From: Bacillota bacterium
GTDB taxonomy: Bacteria; Bacillota; Clostridia; Christensenellales; SZUA-584
Length of the DNA: 64,000 nt
Reading direction: 5' to 3'
Assembly: GCA_023428025.1 (NCBI GenBank)
Contig: JAEYZN010000039.1
Coordinates: forward strand, 27,331 to 91,330
Under the pieces are notes generated by a model, which was not told the origin of the DNA, ran no database searches, and saw nothing but the letters and a program-made list of their open reading frames with translations. Position numbers and translations under genes: made by a program. Shown one piece after another: positions 1 through 8,899 of the stretch. How positions within the stretch are numbered: position 1 is the stretch's first letter; each line of letters starts with the position of its first letter.

Positions 1-570
1 GGCTTTCTCTCTCTCGTCGAAGACGGTAACGGCGTATTTGGAATAGTCGTCAAACTGATACGTATTGTTGACGATCAGGTGCTCGCAGCTGCCGAACAGG
101 CGCGCCAGCACCCCTTCCCCCGGCTCCATCACCTCGCTGTATCCCATCTGCTCCATCCGGTCCGCTGTCACGTTCATCGTGTATATGAACCCCGTGGGCA
201 GCTTTCGTTCAAACAGGCTTTTGTATCCGGTGAGATAGGTCTGATAAGGGAACATCAGCCGCTCCATGAAGGACCGCATCTGCCCCGTTACCGACTTGAA
301 ATAGATCGGGGACCCGAGTATGAGCCCGTCCGCGGTTTCGATGTTTTTCAGTACCGGTGACAGCTCGTCCCGGTATGCGCACTTCCCGTAGCTTTTCCCG
401 CCCTTCAGTTTGCACGCGAAGCAGCTCACGCAGCCCTTATAGTCCAGATCATACAGGTGGATCAGCTCTGTTTCAGCGCCCAGGGACGCCGCTCCTTCAA
501 GCGCCTTTTCCAGCAAAATGGCTGTGCTGGCGTTCTTTCTCGGGCTTCCGTTGACGGCGACGATTTTCAT
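1..570 (-). CDS. Flavodoxin-fold NAD(P)H oxidoreductase, iron-sulfur flavoprotein type (C-terminus cut by window edge)
   Basis: This gene runs off the left edge, so only the first 190 residues are seen. It starts at the ATG at 570, preceded by an AGAAGG site. The N-terminus has the FMN phosphate loop GSPRK (residues 8-12) of the flavodoxin-like NADPH-dependent FMN reductase fold. Cysteines at 47, 50, 53 and 64 form a compact CX2CX2CX10C cluster like that of iron-sulfur flavoproteins, which carry a 4Fe-4S cluster beside FMN. A later GSPIYF motif fits the second flavin loop. A redox role in the cytoplasm of an anaerobe is likely; the substrate cannot be told. Confidence 0.8.
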   Translation of the reverse strand, partial: MKIVAVNGSPRKNASTAILLEKALEGAASLGAETELIHLYDLDYKGCVSCFACKLKGGKSYGKCAYRDELSPVLKNIETADGLILGSPIYFKSVTGQMRSFMERLMFPYQTYLTGYKSLFERKLPTGFIYTMNVTADRMEQMGYSEVMEPGEGVLARLFGSCEHLIVNNTYQFDDYSKYAVTVFDEREKA

Positions 571-703
571 TGTTGGTACCTTCTTTTAGTCTTATGAGGG
601 GAATTATATATGATGGCAGATCGCTGTACAAGCGTATGCCGGATATCGCGATACAAAAGACCAGCCTTTTGAGACGCCGTTCTGCCGGGGTCACAATCAT
701 TCC

Positions 704-1420
704 TCACTTCCCGTTCCCCTCCGCCAGCCGTTTGATCCCCCGCACCGCCACTTCGATCTCCTTCTCACCCGGCGCGGCGGTGGTGACGTGCCGCTGCACC
801 CACAGGCACGCGGCAAACAGCGGCTTCAGCCAGCGCAGCTTCGGCAGAGCGAGGAATATCTCGTAGGCCGCGCATATCACGGGCAGCAGAACAAGGCCGT
901 ATGGGCAAAGGATGATGACGGGCGCGCCCAGCAGCAACATGATAACGGCGAGGTTGGTGCCGCAGCGCGGATGCGTCCGTTTCGCCACGGCCACGTTCTC
1001 CGCGACCAGCGGCAGGCGGGCTTCAAAGGTATTGATCGCCATGTGCTCCGCCGCGTGATAACGCCGCGCGGAGGCGAGGCTGCCGCCCTTCACCCGACGG
1101 ACCAGCCAGAAGACGCCGCACGCGGCTGCCAGCGCGATCAGCAGCACGGTATCGGTCAGGCCGCCGCCCATGTCCACGCCCGCGATCGTCAGCGCGTCGT
1201 TCACGAGCAGCAGCAGGAGTATGACCCACATGCCGGGCTGCAAGAACATCGTCAGCCCGCGCAGCAACGGAATGCGCCCCAGCCTGCGCCGCACCGCTCT
1301 CTGAAACCCGGAAACGGGGCGCACGCGGACGCTGCCCGCGTTTTCGCCCGCCCGGACGCGCGCCGCGGCTGATTCGAACGTGATGCCCCTGTATGAAGCC
1401 TTTCCCCCAATGCTGCCCAT
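704..1420 (-). CDS. DUF1385 family membrane protein
   Basis: This 238-residue protein belongs to the DUF1385 family (YqhQ-like), whose function is unknown. Family marks seen are the N-terminal IGGKASYRGITF stretch, a YHAAEH motif at 121-126 and HPRCGT at 150-155, which look like conserved metal or catalytic residues. Hydrophobic segments lie at about 62-80, 90-108 and 155-190. The start is the ATG at 1420 with an AAGGG site 6 bases upstream. It lies 18 bases after the stop of the alpha/beta hydrolase gene on the same strand, so the two are probably co-transcribed. Confidence 0.85.
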   Translation of the reverse strand: MGSIGGKASYRGITFESAAARVRAGENAGSVRVRPVSGFQRAVRRRLGRIPLLRGLTMFLQPGMWVILLLLLVNDALTIAGVDMGGGLTDTVLLIALAAACGVFWLVRRVKGGSLASARRYHAAEHMAINTFEARLPLVAENVAVAKRTHPRCGTNLAVIMLLLGAPVIILCPYGLVLLPVICAAYEIFLALPKLRWLKPLFAACLWVQRHVTTAAPGEKEIEVAVRGIKRLAEGNGK

Positions 1421-1438
1421 ATCAAACCCTTACGGCTG

Positions 1439-2548
1439 TCATCCGCCGCCTTTCAGATATTTATCGAAGAAATCGAGATACGCCCTGCTGATGTCCGCCT
1501 CATAGCTGTCCGCGTCAAAGAGCATGTCCTGCCCGAACATCAGGCACAGCGGCGGCAGCGAATAGACGAGGTCCGTCAGCGTCATGTGCCCCGCGCCCGG
1601 CACGTATATGTCCTGCGTGTCCGCGCGGTCGTCGTGCAGCACGGCGTTGTTCTGCGCGTACTGCGGCGAGGTGGCGAGGATATCCCACGAGGAATCGGTA
1701 TACACGTTCAGCACCGGCACGGGATACGGCGCCTCATCCCACACGAAGCCGTCCGCGTCCGTGCCCTGCACGTCGCCCATGAACGGCGCTTCCAGCGCAA
1801 CCACGGCGGACACATCGTTCCGCAGGCGGCCCATGCCCAGCGCGGCGGCCCCGCCCAGCGAGTGGCCCATCACGCCGATTTTGGACATGTCTACCAGCCG
1901 GTAAACGCCGTCCGCGCCGTCCGCTTCCGACAGGGCCTTCACCGTATCGATCACAAAGCCGATGTCGCCGGTACGCACCGCCATCCATTCCCGAAACAGA
2001 CCCACCAACTCCTCGCGCTGCTCCGGCGTGTCGTCGCTTGAGCGCATGATCTGCGCGCGATAGCCGCTGTCCAGCCCCACCGTTTCGCCGTCCGGCCCCG
2101 TTGCGCCGAGGCTTTGGTACGTGTGGTCGATCGCGCAGACGGCATAGCCATGGCTGGCCAGCTCGCGGTACTGCGACGCGTTGCTCACCCGGCTGCCGAA
2201 CGAGCCGTGGGAAAACACGATCAGCGGGCAGGTGTTGTCACCGCCTTCGTAATCCGCCGGATACCAGAATTCCACGTTCAGCCACCGGGCCGAGCCGTCG
2301 TCCTCGTATGTCTCCACGCGGCTTTCGTCCGTGTACGTGGCGGACACCGTCGCGACCTGATAAGGCCCCGTCGTTGCCGGATAGTCCCAGAACGGGAAGC
2401 ACCAGAAGCACGCCAGCGCCAGCGCGCCCAGTGCGGAACCGGCTATCAGCAGCCGCTTGACGCTCTTACGCCGCCATTTCCTCACGATGGTGAAGGCCAG
2501 AAACGCAAGAGCCAGGGCGATGGCGATAATGAATATCAGATTTCTCAT
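1439..2548 (-). CDS. Membrane-anchored alpha/beta hydrolase (PAF-acetylhydrolase/dienelactone hydrolase-like)
   Basis: About 369 residues. The start at 2548 (MRNLIFIIA) is preferred because GGGAG lies 7 bases upstream; an in-frame start 27 bases earlier lacks a site. Two N-terminal hydrophobic helices (about 3-22 and 32-52) anchor it. The hydrolase domain carries an oxyanion-type HGSFGS (114-119) and the nucleophile elbow GHSLGG (228-233, Ser230); a GAGH near the C-terminus supplies the likely catalytic His. The overall pattern resembles platelet-activating-factor acetylhydrolase-like esterases. The natural ester is unknown. It is first in a likely two-gene unit with the DUF1385 gene. Confidence 0.82.
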   Translation of the reverse strand: MRNLIFIIAIALALAFLAFTIVRKWRRKSVKRLLIAGSALGALALACFWCFPFWDYPATTGPYQVATVSATYTDESRVETYEDDGSARWLNVEFWYPADYEGGDNTCPLIVFSHGSFGSRVSNASQYRELASHGYAVCAIDHTYQSLGATGPDGETVGLDSGYRAQIMRSSDDTPEQREELVGLFREWMAVRTGDIGFVIDTVKALSEADGADGVYRLVDMSKIGVMGHSLGGAAALGMGRLRNDVSAVVALEAPFMGDVQGTDADGFVWDEAPYPVPVLNVYTDSSWDILATSPQYAQNNAVLHDDRADTQDIYVPGAGHMTLTDLVYSLPPLCLMFGQDMLFDADSYEADISRAYLDFFDKYLKGGG

Positions 2549-3075
2549 AAACACTCCCGACAGGCCGAACAGCAATGGAGAGCAGGAACCGGCGGTTCCG
2601 CCTCACGCAAAAAGGCCATATATATCATCATCACTGATCATATATGACCCGACCGCCTTTATCAAGCGCAACGCCGCCCGGAGCAGATACCGCACTTCGT
2701 GCAGATGGCGTTCACGACGTTAGCCCTTTGCCTGATCTCCGGGCCTGTATATCCTCAATGATCGGGCTCTTCATCAGCTACGGCCACAGGGCGCGCTGCT
2801 CGGCAAATACCCGATGGATGACGCGGTATTCGAGCAGGTCGTGCAGATCTGCCGGCGCGCGTTTGTAATATACATTCCGTGCTTCTGTCCACATTCCTTA
2901 CACCGTTCCGGCGTCCCATATTTGACTATATCCGAGATATATTTACAAACTCTTCATAGCGTGGTAACATGATGCCAACGAAAAGCGCGCCGCGGGCGCA
3001 AATTCCGCGCTGCCATGCGCTTTAGCCCCGGTATGCCGCAAGCCCCCATTCACCGCCCGACAGGAGGCCGCCGAT
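2549..3075 (-). other. Gene-free stretch with possible decayed Cys-rich ORF
   Basis: No intact gene is seen in this 527-base stretch between two divergent genes. On the minus strand at about 2790-2930 one frame reads CKECGQKHG, then 12 residues later ICTTC, before a stop. At about 2675-2720 another frame reads ICTKCGICSG. These resemble zinc-ribbon pieces of a decayed gene, but the match is weak. The promoter of the histidine kinase must lie in the right half. Confidence 0.3.
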
Positions 3076-4461
3076 ATGCCAAAACCTTCCGCATCCAGGC
3101 ATCACCCGACACAAAAAAGCTTAAACCCGCTGCGCGAATCCCTCCGCATCGTGCTGCCTTATGTCGTCCTCGGCTGCTTGTGGATATTCTTCAGCGATTC
3201 GCTTTTGAACCTCGCCACGGACCCGCAGGGGATGGTGCTGATATCCAACATCAAGGGCTGGGCTTACGTGGCCGTCACCGCGGCGCTGATGTGGGCGCTG
3301 ATCTACAGCCGCGCCCGGCGGATGCAGGCGAGCGAAGCGGAGCTGGCGGACAGCGAAGCGCGGTTCAAGCTGCTGGTGGAAAGCGCGCCCGACGCTGTGT
3401 TTGTGTATGCGGGCAACCGCCTCGTCTACGTCAACGCGAAGACGCTGGAGCTGCTCGGCGCGGCGCAGGAGGGCGAGCTGCTGGGCCGCAGCATCGAGGA
3501 GTTTATGCCCGCCGAACATCGGGACGCCATGATGGAGAGGGTGCGCCTGACCAGCGAAGAGGGGCTATCCCAGTCCGCCAATGAGGAGATCATACTGCGG
3601 CCCGGCGGCGGACAAATAGAGGTGGAAGCCTCCACCGTGCCGATACGGTTCGGCGGCAGCAGCGCCACCCTCGTGTATATGCGCGACATCACCGAACGCA
3701 AGCAGTACGAGCAGAACCGGCAGCGGCTGGAGCTGCAGCTTCGCCAGAAGCACCGGCTGGAATCCATCGGCACGCTGGCCAGCGGCATCGGCCACGAGAT
3801 CAACAACCCCGTCACCGGCATCATCAACTACGCGCAGCTGATCGCCGACCACCCTTCCGCCGACGAACAGGTCCGAGAATACAGCCGCGAGATCATGCAC
3901 GAGGGCAGGCGGGTGGCGGACACGGTGAAGAACCTGCTGAGCTTTTCGCGCTATGACGCCGAGGCTTGTGCACCCGCCCCCGTCAAAACGATCGTGTCCC
4001 AGACGATATCGCTCACCGGGGCGGCGCTGCGGCACGACCGGATCAGCCTCACCGTCAGCATCGCGGACGGCCTGCCCGACATCAACTGCTGCGCCCAGCA
4101 GATACGGCAGGTGTTGATGAACCTGCTGACCAACGCGCGCGACGCGCTGAACGCCCGTTACAGCGGCTCCGACGAGAACAAGAAGCTGCGCGTCTCTGCC
4201 GAAGCCACTCAGCGGAACGGGCAGCCTTGGGTGCGCATCACCGTGGAAGACCACGGCATCGGCATACGCGAGGACCTGTTGCCCCGGCTGTTCGACCCGT
4301 TTTTCACCACCAGCATGCGCAGCGAGCACGCGGGCATCGGGCTGTCCGTCTGCCTCGCCATCGTGAAGGAGCACCGCGGCGATATCTGGTTCGAGACGCA
4401 GCCGGGTGAGTACACCCGCGCCATCGTGGAGCTTCCCGCGGGCGGTGAAGTTCTGCTATAA
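3076..4461 (+). CDS. Orphan PAS-domain sensor histidine kinase
   Basis: This 461-residue kinase starts at the ATG at 3076, with AGGAGG 8 bases upstream. Two hydrophobic segments at about 17-35 and 50-72 form a short membrane anchor. A PAS domain follows at about 85-210 (DITERKQYE marks its end). The dimerisation helix holds the phospho-acceptor His240 in GHEINNPVTG. The ATPase domain shows an N-box (about 349-353), DHGIGI at 392-397, and the DPFFTT / GIGLSV lid motifs. The PAS domain suggests an intracellular ligand or redox input. No response regulator is next to it, so its partner is elsewhere. Confidence 0.92.
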   Translation: MPKPSASRHHPTQKSLNPLRESLRIVLPYVVLGCLWIFFSDSLLNLATDPQGMVLISNIKGWAYVAVTAALMWALIYSRARRMQASEAELADSEARFKLLVESAPDAVFVYAGNRLVYVNAKTLELLGAAQEGELLGRSIEEFMPAEHRDAMMERVRLTSEEGLSQSANEEIILRPGGGQIEVEASTVPIRFGGSSATLVYMRDITERKQYEQNRQRLELQLRQKHRLESIGTLASGIGHEINNPVTGIINYAQLIADHPSADEQVREYSREIMHEGRRVADTVKNLLSFSRYDAEACAPAPVKTIVSQTISLTGAALRHDRISLTVSIADGLPDINCCAQQIRQVLMNLLTNARDALNARYSGSDENKKLRVSAEATQRNGQPWVRITVEDHGIGIREDLLPRLFDPFFTTSMRSEHAGIGLSVCLAIVKEHRGDIWFETQPGEYTRAIVELPAGGEVLL

Positions 4462-4493
4462 TGGGATCATAACGGACAACAAGGAGTGGCAGC

Positions 4494-5186
4494 ATGAGCA
4501 TACGGCAGCTTGACATATGGAACCAGTGGCACCGGGATATGGCGCTGGTGATAAAGGGCGGCAATCCCATCATCGACGGCGGCATATACGTGTATACGAA
4601 CGAGCACGCCGGGCACGCGCACGCGTGCGGCTGCGAAGACCACGAGCACTGCGGCTGCGGCCACGCGCATGACGGCTACGGCATCCAAAACGACGCCTTC
4701 ATCAACATGCTCTATTTTGCCGCCGTCCGCGCCAAGGCGGGCGTCAGGGTGTTCGGGCTGGGCGACGAAGATTTTGCGGTCAGCTTCGACGAGCTGAAAA
4801 CCATCGGGACGCCCATCGACCAGCTCAGCACGCTTTTCGGCTACAAAACGGGCCAGATCAGCCTTGAACAGTTCGCGCAGGAATTCAAAGACCAGACCGT
4901 CTACTATTCCACGCTGGCAGGCGAAGACGACCGGGGCGAAACAAAGATGTTCGCGTGCGCGTCCGGCGATGACGCGGCGCCCTTCTATCCCGTCTTTTTG
5001 ACTGGGGAACACCTGCGCGAATTTTTCGAACAGTATCAGAGAACCGGATATGTGATTCTGGAAAACACGCTCGGACAGTTCCTGTCATTGCTGGATTCCA
5101 ATGATCAGCTGAAGGCGTTCGGCGCGGTGATCGAGCCGCTGTACAGCTGCAACGTCGCCTTTCCGCCGGGGTTTCGGGTGGGGTGA
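4494..5186 (+). CDS. SseB-like protein with His/Cys-rich metal-binding insert
   Basis: 230 residues, starting at 4494 with AAGGAG just upstream and 32 bases after the histidine kinase stop, so likely co-transcribed with it. The C-terminal half (FYPVFLTGEHLREFF, then a segment ending in FPPGF) resembles the SseB N-terminal domain, which is usually annotated without a known biochemical role. Residues 38-59 hold seven histidines and four cysteines, alternating with Gly, Ala and acidic residues. That tract looks like a metal-binding or metal-storage loop inserted into the domain. The link to the kinase is inferred from position only. Confidence 0.6.
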   Translation: MSIRQLDIWNQWHRDMALVIKGGNPIIDGGIYVYTNEHAGHAHACGCEDHEHCGCGHAHDGYGIQNDAFINMLYFAAVRAKAGVRVFGLGDEDFAVSFDELKTIGTPIDQLSTLFGYKTGQISLEQFAQEFKDQTVYYSTLAGEDDRGETKMFACASGDDAAPFYPVFLTGEHLREFFEQYQRTGYVILENTLGQFLSLLDSNDQLKAFGAVIEPLYSCNVAFPPGFRVG

Positions 5187-5347
5187 TTTAGGATGCGGCG
5201 ACTCTCCCTTCCTCAGGGTCCGTCGTGTGTCTTCTGTAATTATTTTGCAGCATGAACGTTTAACGAAGCGCCGAAAAGATCGCGCTGGTGACCGTATTGT
5301 CCATACTCCGGGCTGGTTATCTGAAAGGTATGGTTTGCGTAAACACA

Positions 5348-5388
5348 AAACGGCTGTATGGTAGACCGTTCAATACAGCCGTTTTTTT
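5348..5388 (+). terminator. Rho-independent terminator
   Basis: A perfect 12-base stem (5348-5359 with 5373-5384) with a 13-base loop is followed by seven T. It would end transcription from the kinase / SseB-like genes; A-runs on the other side allow some activity in the opposite direction. Confidence 0.85.
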
Positions 5389-5399
5389 CGTTACGGGGT

Positions 5400-5424
5400 C
5401 CCCTAAAAGCGAAGCTTTTTGGGG
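5400..5424. repeat. Small intergenic hairpin
   Basis: CCCC-T-AAAAGC, a GAA loop, and GCTTTT-T-GGGG form a near-perfect hairpin just after the terminator. It has the look of a dispersed intergenic repeat; no second copy was found in the window. Confidence 0.4.
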
Positions 5425-5493
5425 TGTGGTTCATTCGCATATCAGCATCAGGTCCGAAAGAGGCTTGCGATTATGTTTCATGTTTCGATGATC

Positions 5494-5739
5494 TCACTTT
5501 TCTTCAAATTCCAGAAACTTTGCAGGAGGGATATGAAACAGGTCGGCTATGGCAAAGAGAGTTTTCAATGATATGGGCTGGACAAAATTTGGCGTTTCCA
5601 CCTGCGAAAGGTAACCGGGGCTGATACCGACCAGCTCTGCAAGCCGCTCCTGCGTCATGCCGTTCATTTTTCGATAATAAGCGATTTTCAGGCCGATTTG
5701 GATATATCGCCTGTCATTCAAATCTGTTGTTCTTTGCAC
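5494..5739 (-). CDS. Small XRE-family (Cro/CI) repressor
   Basis: 81 residues made almost wholly of one HTH_3 domain: the helix-turn-helix lies at about 28-50 (TQERLAELVGISPGYLSQVE). The start is a GTG at 5739, decided by GAGGTG 7 bases upstream. It is divergent from a small gene at 5873, and a 10-base inverted repeat in the AT-rich gap between them is the likely operator. The gene and its right neighbours are clearly lower in GC than the rest of the window, which suggests acquisition. Confidence 0.88.
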   Translation of the reverse strand: MQRTTDLNDRRYIQIGLKIAYYRKMNGMTQERLAELVGISPGYLSQVETPNFVQPISLKTLFAIADLFHIPPAKFLEFEEK

Positions 5740-5872
5740 TTTTATTCACCTCGGTAATAGTCTATATATTTACAAGATGGAGGTGAACATTGTATAATAT
5801 AGATTATTATATGTATAACCTATATTATATATAATATAACTTAGTAAAAACAATAAAATAGGATGGGGAGAT
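5740..5872. promoter_or_regulatory. AT-rich divergent promoter region with inverted repeat
   Basis: A plus-strand promoter TTTACA (5769-5774), 18-base spacer, TATAAT (5793-5798) can be read. A perfect 10-base inverted repeat TATAATATAG (5793-5802) / CTATATTATA (5820-5829) overlaps that -10 box and is a candidate binding site for the XRE repressor. Confidence 0.5.
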
Positions 5873-6058
5873 ATGAATGATCTGCACAAAAAAACGAAAG
5901 AGAACGGAATAAGCTTGCCCTCCTTGTCAACCAAGCCATTCAAGACAATAAACCTATTGGGAACCAACGAGGTGATTCTCACCCAAAGCCGCAAGCTGGG
6001 CCTCCTTATTGGCGAACTGGCCAAGCAAAGAAAAATCAAGCCCAGCGCCGGGAAATAG
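5873..6058 (+). CDS. Small hypothetical protein
   Basis: 61 residues, basic, no membrane segment and no recognised domain. A GGGGAG site sits right before the ATG and the promoter described at 5769-5798 lies upstream, so expression is plausible. Its place opposite the XRE repressor suggests that it is the controlled gene. I do not recognise the family. Confidence 0.45.
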   Translation: MNDLHKKTKENGISLPSLSTKPFKTINLLGTNEVILTQSRKLGLLIGELAKQRKIKPSAGK

Positions 6059-6178
6059 CGGGATTCTGCGTACCGTCCCATTGCTCTTCCTCCCATACAG
6101 AAACTACATCATATTTTTCCAGTAGAATCTGCGCTCTTAGCCTTTGGTACAATGGCAAAAAACTACAGGAGCCATGAC

Positions 6179-6571
6179 ATGAAAGTATTATTGTGGAATG
6201 AATGCGAGCGGTATTATTATCCTGAAAGCATATTAACCCTCGATGCATTTGTCGAATATGCGGATGCTCACCGTCACAAGCTCATCCCGCTGTACATGCT
6301 GGCAACGGACAATTGTGTGCATCCTTTTTACATCGAAGAAGAAAAGAAATTATGCTACCTGAACGTGTCCAGCGTGAGCAGCATCTCCGAGGACGATGTG
6401 GAAGTGCTTTCCCGAAGCGAGTATGAAAACCGTCTCCGGCAAGTCATCAATGCGTTTTGTATTCATTGCGTCAGTTATGAAGAAGATTCAAACAGCGATC
6501 ATTTAAAAAATTTCATGAAAGGCTGTGCCTCGACGGGACATGCTGGGCCTATGAAAAGAAGCGGGGATTAG
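6179..6571 (+). CDS. Hypothetical protein
   Basis: 130 residues. An in-frame ATG lies at 6152, but AGGAG 8 bases before the ATG at 6179 decides that start. The protein begins MKVLLWNECERYYYPESILTL, is soluble and acidic, and has two C-terminal cysteines (CIHC) plus one further on. I do not recognise it. It shares the low GC of the XRE neighbourhood. Confidence 0.6.
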   Translation: MKVLLWNECERYYYPESILTLDAFVEYADAHRHKLIPLYMLATDNCVHPFYIEEEKKLCYLNVSSVSSISEDDVEVLSRSEYENRLRQVINAFCIHCVSYEEDSNSDHLKNFMKGCASTGHAGPMKRSGD

Positions 6572-6697
6572 GCCGAAGCCGGCGAGCATTTTAGCGAATC
6601 GGCCAGTGTCACGGTGCGAAAAAGATAAAGAAAACAAGCCTCTGTCACCGCCATTATTGTGCAGCAGAGGTAAAAGAACAAAGAAATTTCGCCGGCC

Positions 6698-6892
6698 TTA
6701 TGCTCCTAAAGATTTCAGCACTTCATAAACCAGAAAAACCGGCCACACAATCGCTTTCAGGAATCCCAGTACGCCTATCCAAAAAGTTGTGGCGACGGAG
6801 ATGTAGTAAATAGCCGCCCCTATGAACCCCAGTCCATAAACCGCGTCGGAAGTATAATGGTTCTTCCCTTTCGAACTACTTTCTTCTTTCAT
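6698..6892 (-). CDS. Small conserved membrane protein (64 aa)
   Basis: The start is the ATG at 6892, with GGGAGG 8 bases upstream; a longer reading to 6961 has no site. After a charged N-terminus (KEESSSKGKNH) the sequence continues YTSDAVYGLGFIGAAIYY and two hydrophobic segments (about residues 18-34 and 38-58). From memory, small proteins with this YGLGFIGA...FLKAIVWPVFLVYE pattern are common in Clostridia and lack a known function. Confidence 0.7.
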   Translation of the reverse strand: MKEESSSKGKNHYTSDAVYGLGFIGAAIYYISVATTFWIGVLGFLKAIVWPVFLVYEVLKSLGA

Positions 6893-7240
6893 GTGACTTA
6901 CCCTCCCCAATTGAATGATTTCATCGTAAATTATGAAAAGCCAATTGTTAATATTCTGCATATTTCAAATATTTCATGCCAAACCTCCGTGAGGATTTTA
7001 CTGGCTATTTCTACAGACAGGCGGCATTTCCCTGCAAGGCGCAATGCGGACGTTCACGCAAACACCGGTAGCTGCATATGAAGGACGAATTCTCTCGGCG
7101 CGTACGGGAATTCGCGCCCTACGGCGAACCGGATAATGCGAAGAGATGTGCAGTGATAATATGGCAACGTTGATGCGGTGAAAGAATAACGCGCAGTACC
7201 AATATTACCTCGAATTCCGCATTGATATATTCCGCGCATT
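6893..7240. other. Gene-free stretch
   Basis: No supported gene. A plus-strand reading from the ATG at about 7078 gives a 31-residue peptide (RVREFAPYGEPDNAKR) that faintly resembles a NUDIX-type N-terminus and then stops, so it may be a remnant. The rest shows nothing clear. Confidence 0.3.
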
Positions 7241-7269
7241 AAAAAAAGCCCTGATCTCCAGAGCCTTTT
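7241..7269 (-). terminator. Terminator of the helicase gene
   Basis: On the minus strand GCTCTG and CAGGGC form a short stem (one G-U pair) with a 5-base loop, followed by seven T. It lies about 30 bases after the helicase stop. Confidence 0.65.
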
Positions 7270-7297
7270 CTACGTTTATGCGCTCGTCTCCAGCGCT

Positions 7298-8698
7298 CTA
7301 GCGCCGCTTGATAACCCTTCCCTGTCGGGATCCCTGCCCTTGCCAGGGCCTGTCCGACGGCGGCAGCGGCGCATGGCGACGACGGGGCGCATCCTTTTCG
7401 GACAGCATCTTGAGCAGCGCCGCCGCGATGTCCATCGTCGTCAGCTCCGGTGCCTCTCCGGCTTGTGCGTTCACCGCGTCCGTCAGCTCTTCCACATACG
7501 GAATGAACGAATCGTAACCGCCCTCCGCGGCGAATTCCGCCGCCTTTTTAAGCAGCGCCCCCATGCGGCTTTCTTCAATGTCCAGCAGCGTCGGCGGCTT
7601 GACGGCCTTGATGATCGCCTTGGTGTAGCGCTGAATGGCGCGCAGCTTGTTATAATCCCGTCCGGTGATGAACGTATAGGCCCGGCCCGTCTTGCCCGCG
7701 CGTCCCGTACGCCCGATGCGGTGCACGTAATACTCTTCGTCATTGGGCATATCGTAATTGAATACCGCTTCAATGTCGTCCACATCCAGGCCGCGGGCCG
7801 CCACGTCGGTCGCCACCAGCATGCCCACCTCGCCGCTTTTGAACCGCGTCAATATAGCGCTGCGCTCGTTCTGCCGGATATCACCGTGCAGCGCCTCGGC
7901 GGAGTAGCCCCGCGCCTTTAAGCTGAACGCCAGCGCGTCGGCGCCCCGCTTGGTGCTGCAGAACACCAGGCACAACGCATAATTGTTGCCGTCCACCACG
8001 CGGCACAGCACATCCAGCTTGGCCGCTTCGCGCACTTCAATATAATACTGCTCGATGCCCTGCACCGTCAGCTCCTTGTGCAGTATCTGTATGTGCTCGG
8101 GATTTTTCTGAAACCGCCGTGTCAGGTCCAGTATCGGCCTGGACATCGTCGCGGAAAACAGCACGGTCTGCCTGTCCTCCGGCGTCTTCTTCAGTATCGT
8201 TTCCATGTCCTCCAGAAAACCCATGCTCAGCATCTCGTCCGCTTCGTCGAGTATCACCACGCGCAGGCTGTCCAGCTTGATCGTGCCTCTGCGCATGTGG
8301 TCCATCACGCGCCCCGGTGTGCCGATGATGATCTGAGGCCGCCTCTTCAGCGACTGTATCTGCCTGTCCATGGACTGTCCGCCGTATATCGGCAGTATGC
8401 GCACGCCCTCCACGAATTTTGATACGCTTTGGAACTCCTCCGCTGTCTGGATGGCCAGCTCGCGTGTGGGGCAAAGCACCAGCACCTGCACATAGCCGGT
8501 GTCCTCCGTCAGCGATTGCACGGCGGGTATCGCAAACGCGCACGTCTTGCCGGTGCCGGTCTGCGCCTGACCGATCACGTCGCGCCCCGCCATAATGGGA
8601 ACGATCGTTTTTTCCTGTATCGGTGTCGGCTCCTCAAAGCCCATCGCCTGTATCCCCCGCAGCACCTCTGCGGACAGCTCTAATTCCGAAAACTGCAA
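7298..8698 (-). CDS. DEAD-box ATP-dependent RNA helicase
   Basis: 466 residues. The start is a TTG at 8698, chosen because GGAGAGG lies 9 bases upstream and the protein then begins LQFSELELSAEVLRGI like other family members. Motifs in order: Q motif FEEPTPIQ, AQTGTGKT, PTRELAIQ, DEAD, SAT, and HRIGRTGRAG. It unwinds short RNA duplexes in ribosome assembly or mRNA turnover; the layout is that of the CshA/DeaD group. After the two RecA domains the tail carries a helical extension and a basic C-terminus. It stands alone, with its own terminator. Confidence 0.95.
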   Translation of the reverse strand: MQFSELELSAEVLRGIQAMGFEEPTPIQEKTIVPIMAGRDVIGQAQTGTGKTCAFAIPAVQSLTEDTGYVQVLVLCPTRELAIQTAEEFQSVSKFVEGVRILPIYGGQSMDRQIQSLKRRPQIIIGTPGRVMDHMRRGTIKLDSLRVVILDEADEMLSMGFLEDMETILKKTPEDRQTVLFSATMSRPILDLTRRFQKNPEHIQILHKELTVQGIEQYYIEVREAAKLDVLCRVVDGNNYALCLVFCSTKRGADALAFSLKARGYSAEALHGDIRQNERSAILTRFKSGEVGMLVATDVAARGLDVDDIEAVFNYDMPNDEEYYVHRIGRTGRAGKTGRAYTFITGRDYNKLRAIQRYTKAIIKAVKPPTLLDIEESRMGALLKKAAEFAAEGGYDSFIPYVEELTDAVNAQAGEAPELTTMDIAAALLKMLSEKDAPRRRHAPLPPSDRPWQGQGSRQGRVIKRR

Positions 8699-8825
8699 AT
8701 TGATTACCCTCTCCTGCTCTCTTTTATGAGATATTTTATACCAACGGTTAAAAAGTAAACCAATCAATGCTATACCATATCGCGCCCGATGTCCACATAA
8801 TATTCTCCCGACGGCTCTGTTGCAC

Positions 8826-8855
8826 TTGTATTATCCGCGCTGTACTCATTATAAT
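8826..8855 (+). promoter_or_regulatory. Promoter of the DeoC-type aldolase gene
   Basis: TTGTAT (8826-8831), an 18-base spacer and TATAAT (8850-8855) lie 44 bases before the start codon. Confidence 0.55.
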
Positions 8856-8899
8856 GATTATGATAAATCGCCTTGGATTACGGATTGGAGGCACAATGC

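Noticed and set aside
788..1372. Long plus-strand ORF opposite DUF1385
   Set aside because: Shadow of the real minus-strand gene; GC-rich codon bias keeps the opposite frame open, and the protein text is low-complexity His/Gln/Arg.
5784..5838. Possible leader peptide with GGAGGTG before a TTG
   Set aside because: The 14-residue Tyr/Asn/Ile text follows from the AT-rich operator itself; no attenuator structure seen.
7078..7173. 31-residue ORF resembling a NUDIX N-terminus
   Set aside because: Too short, no ribosome site of note, similarity only faint.
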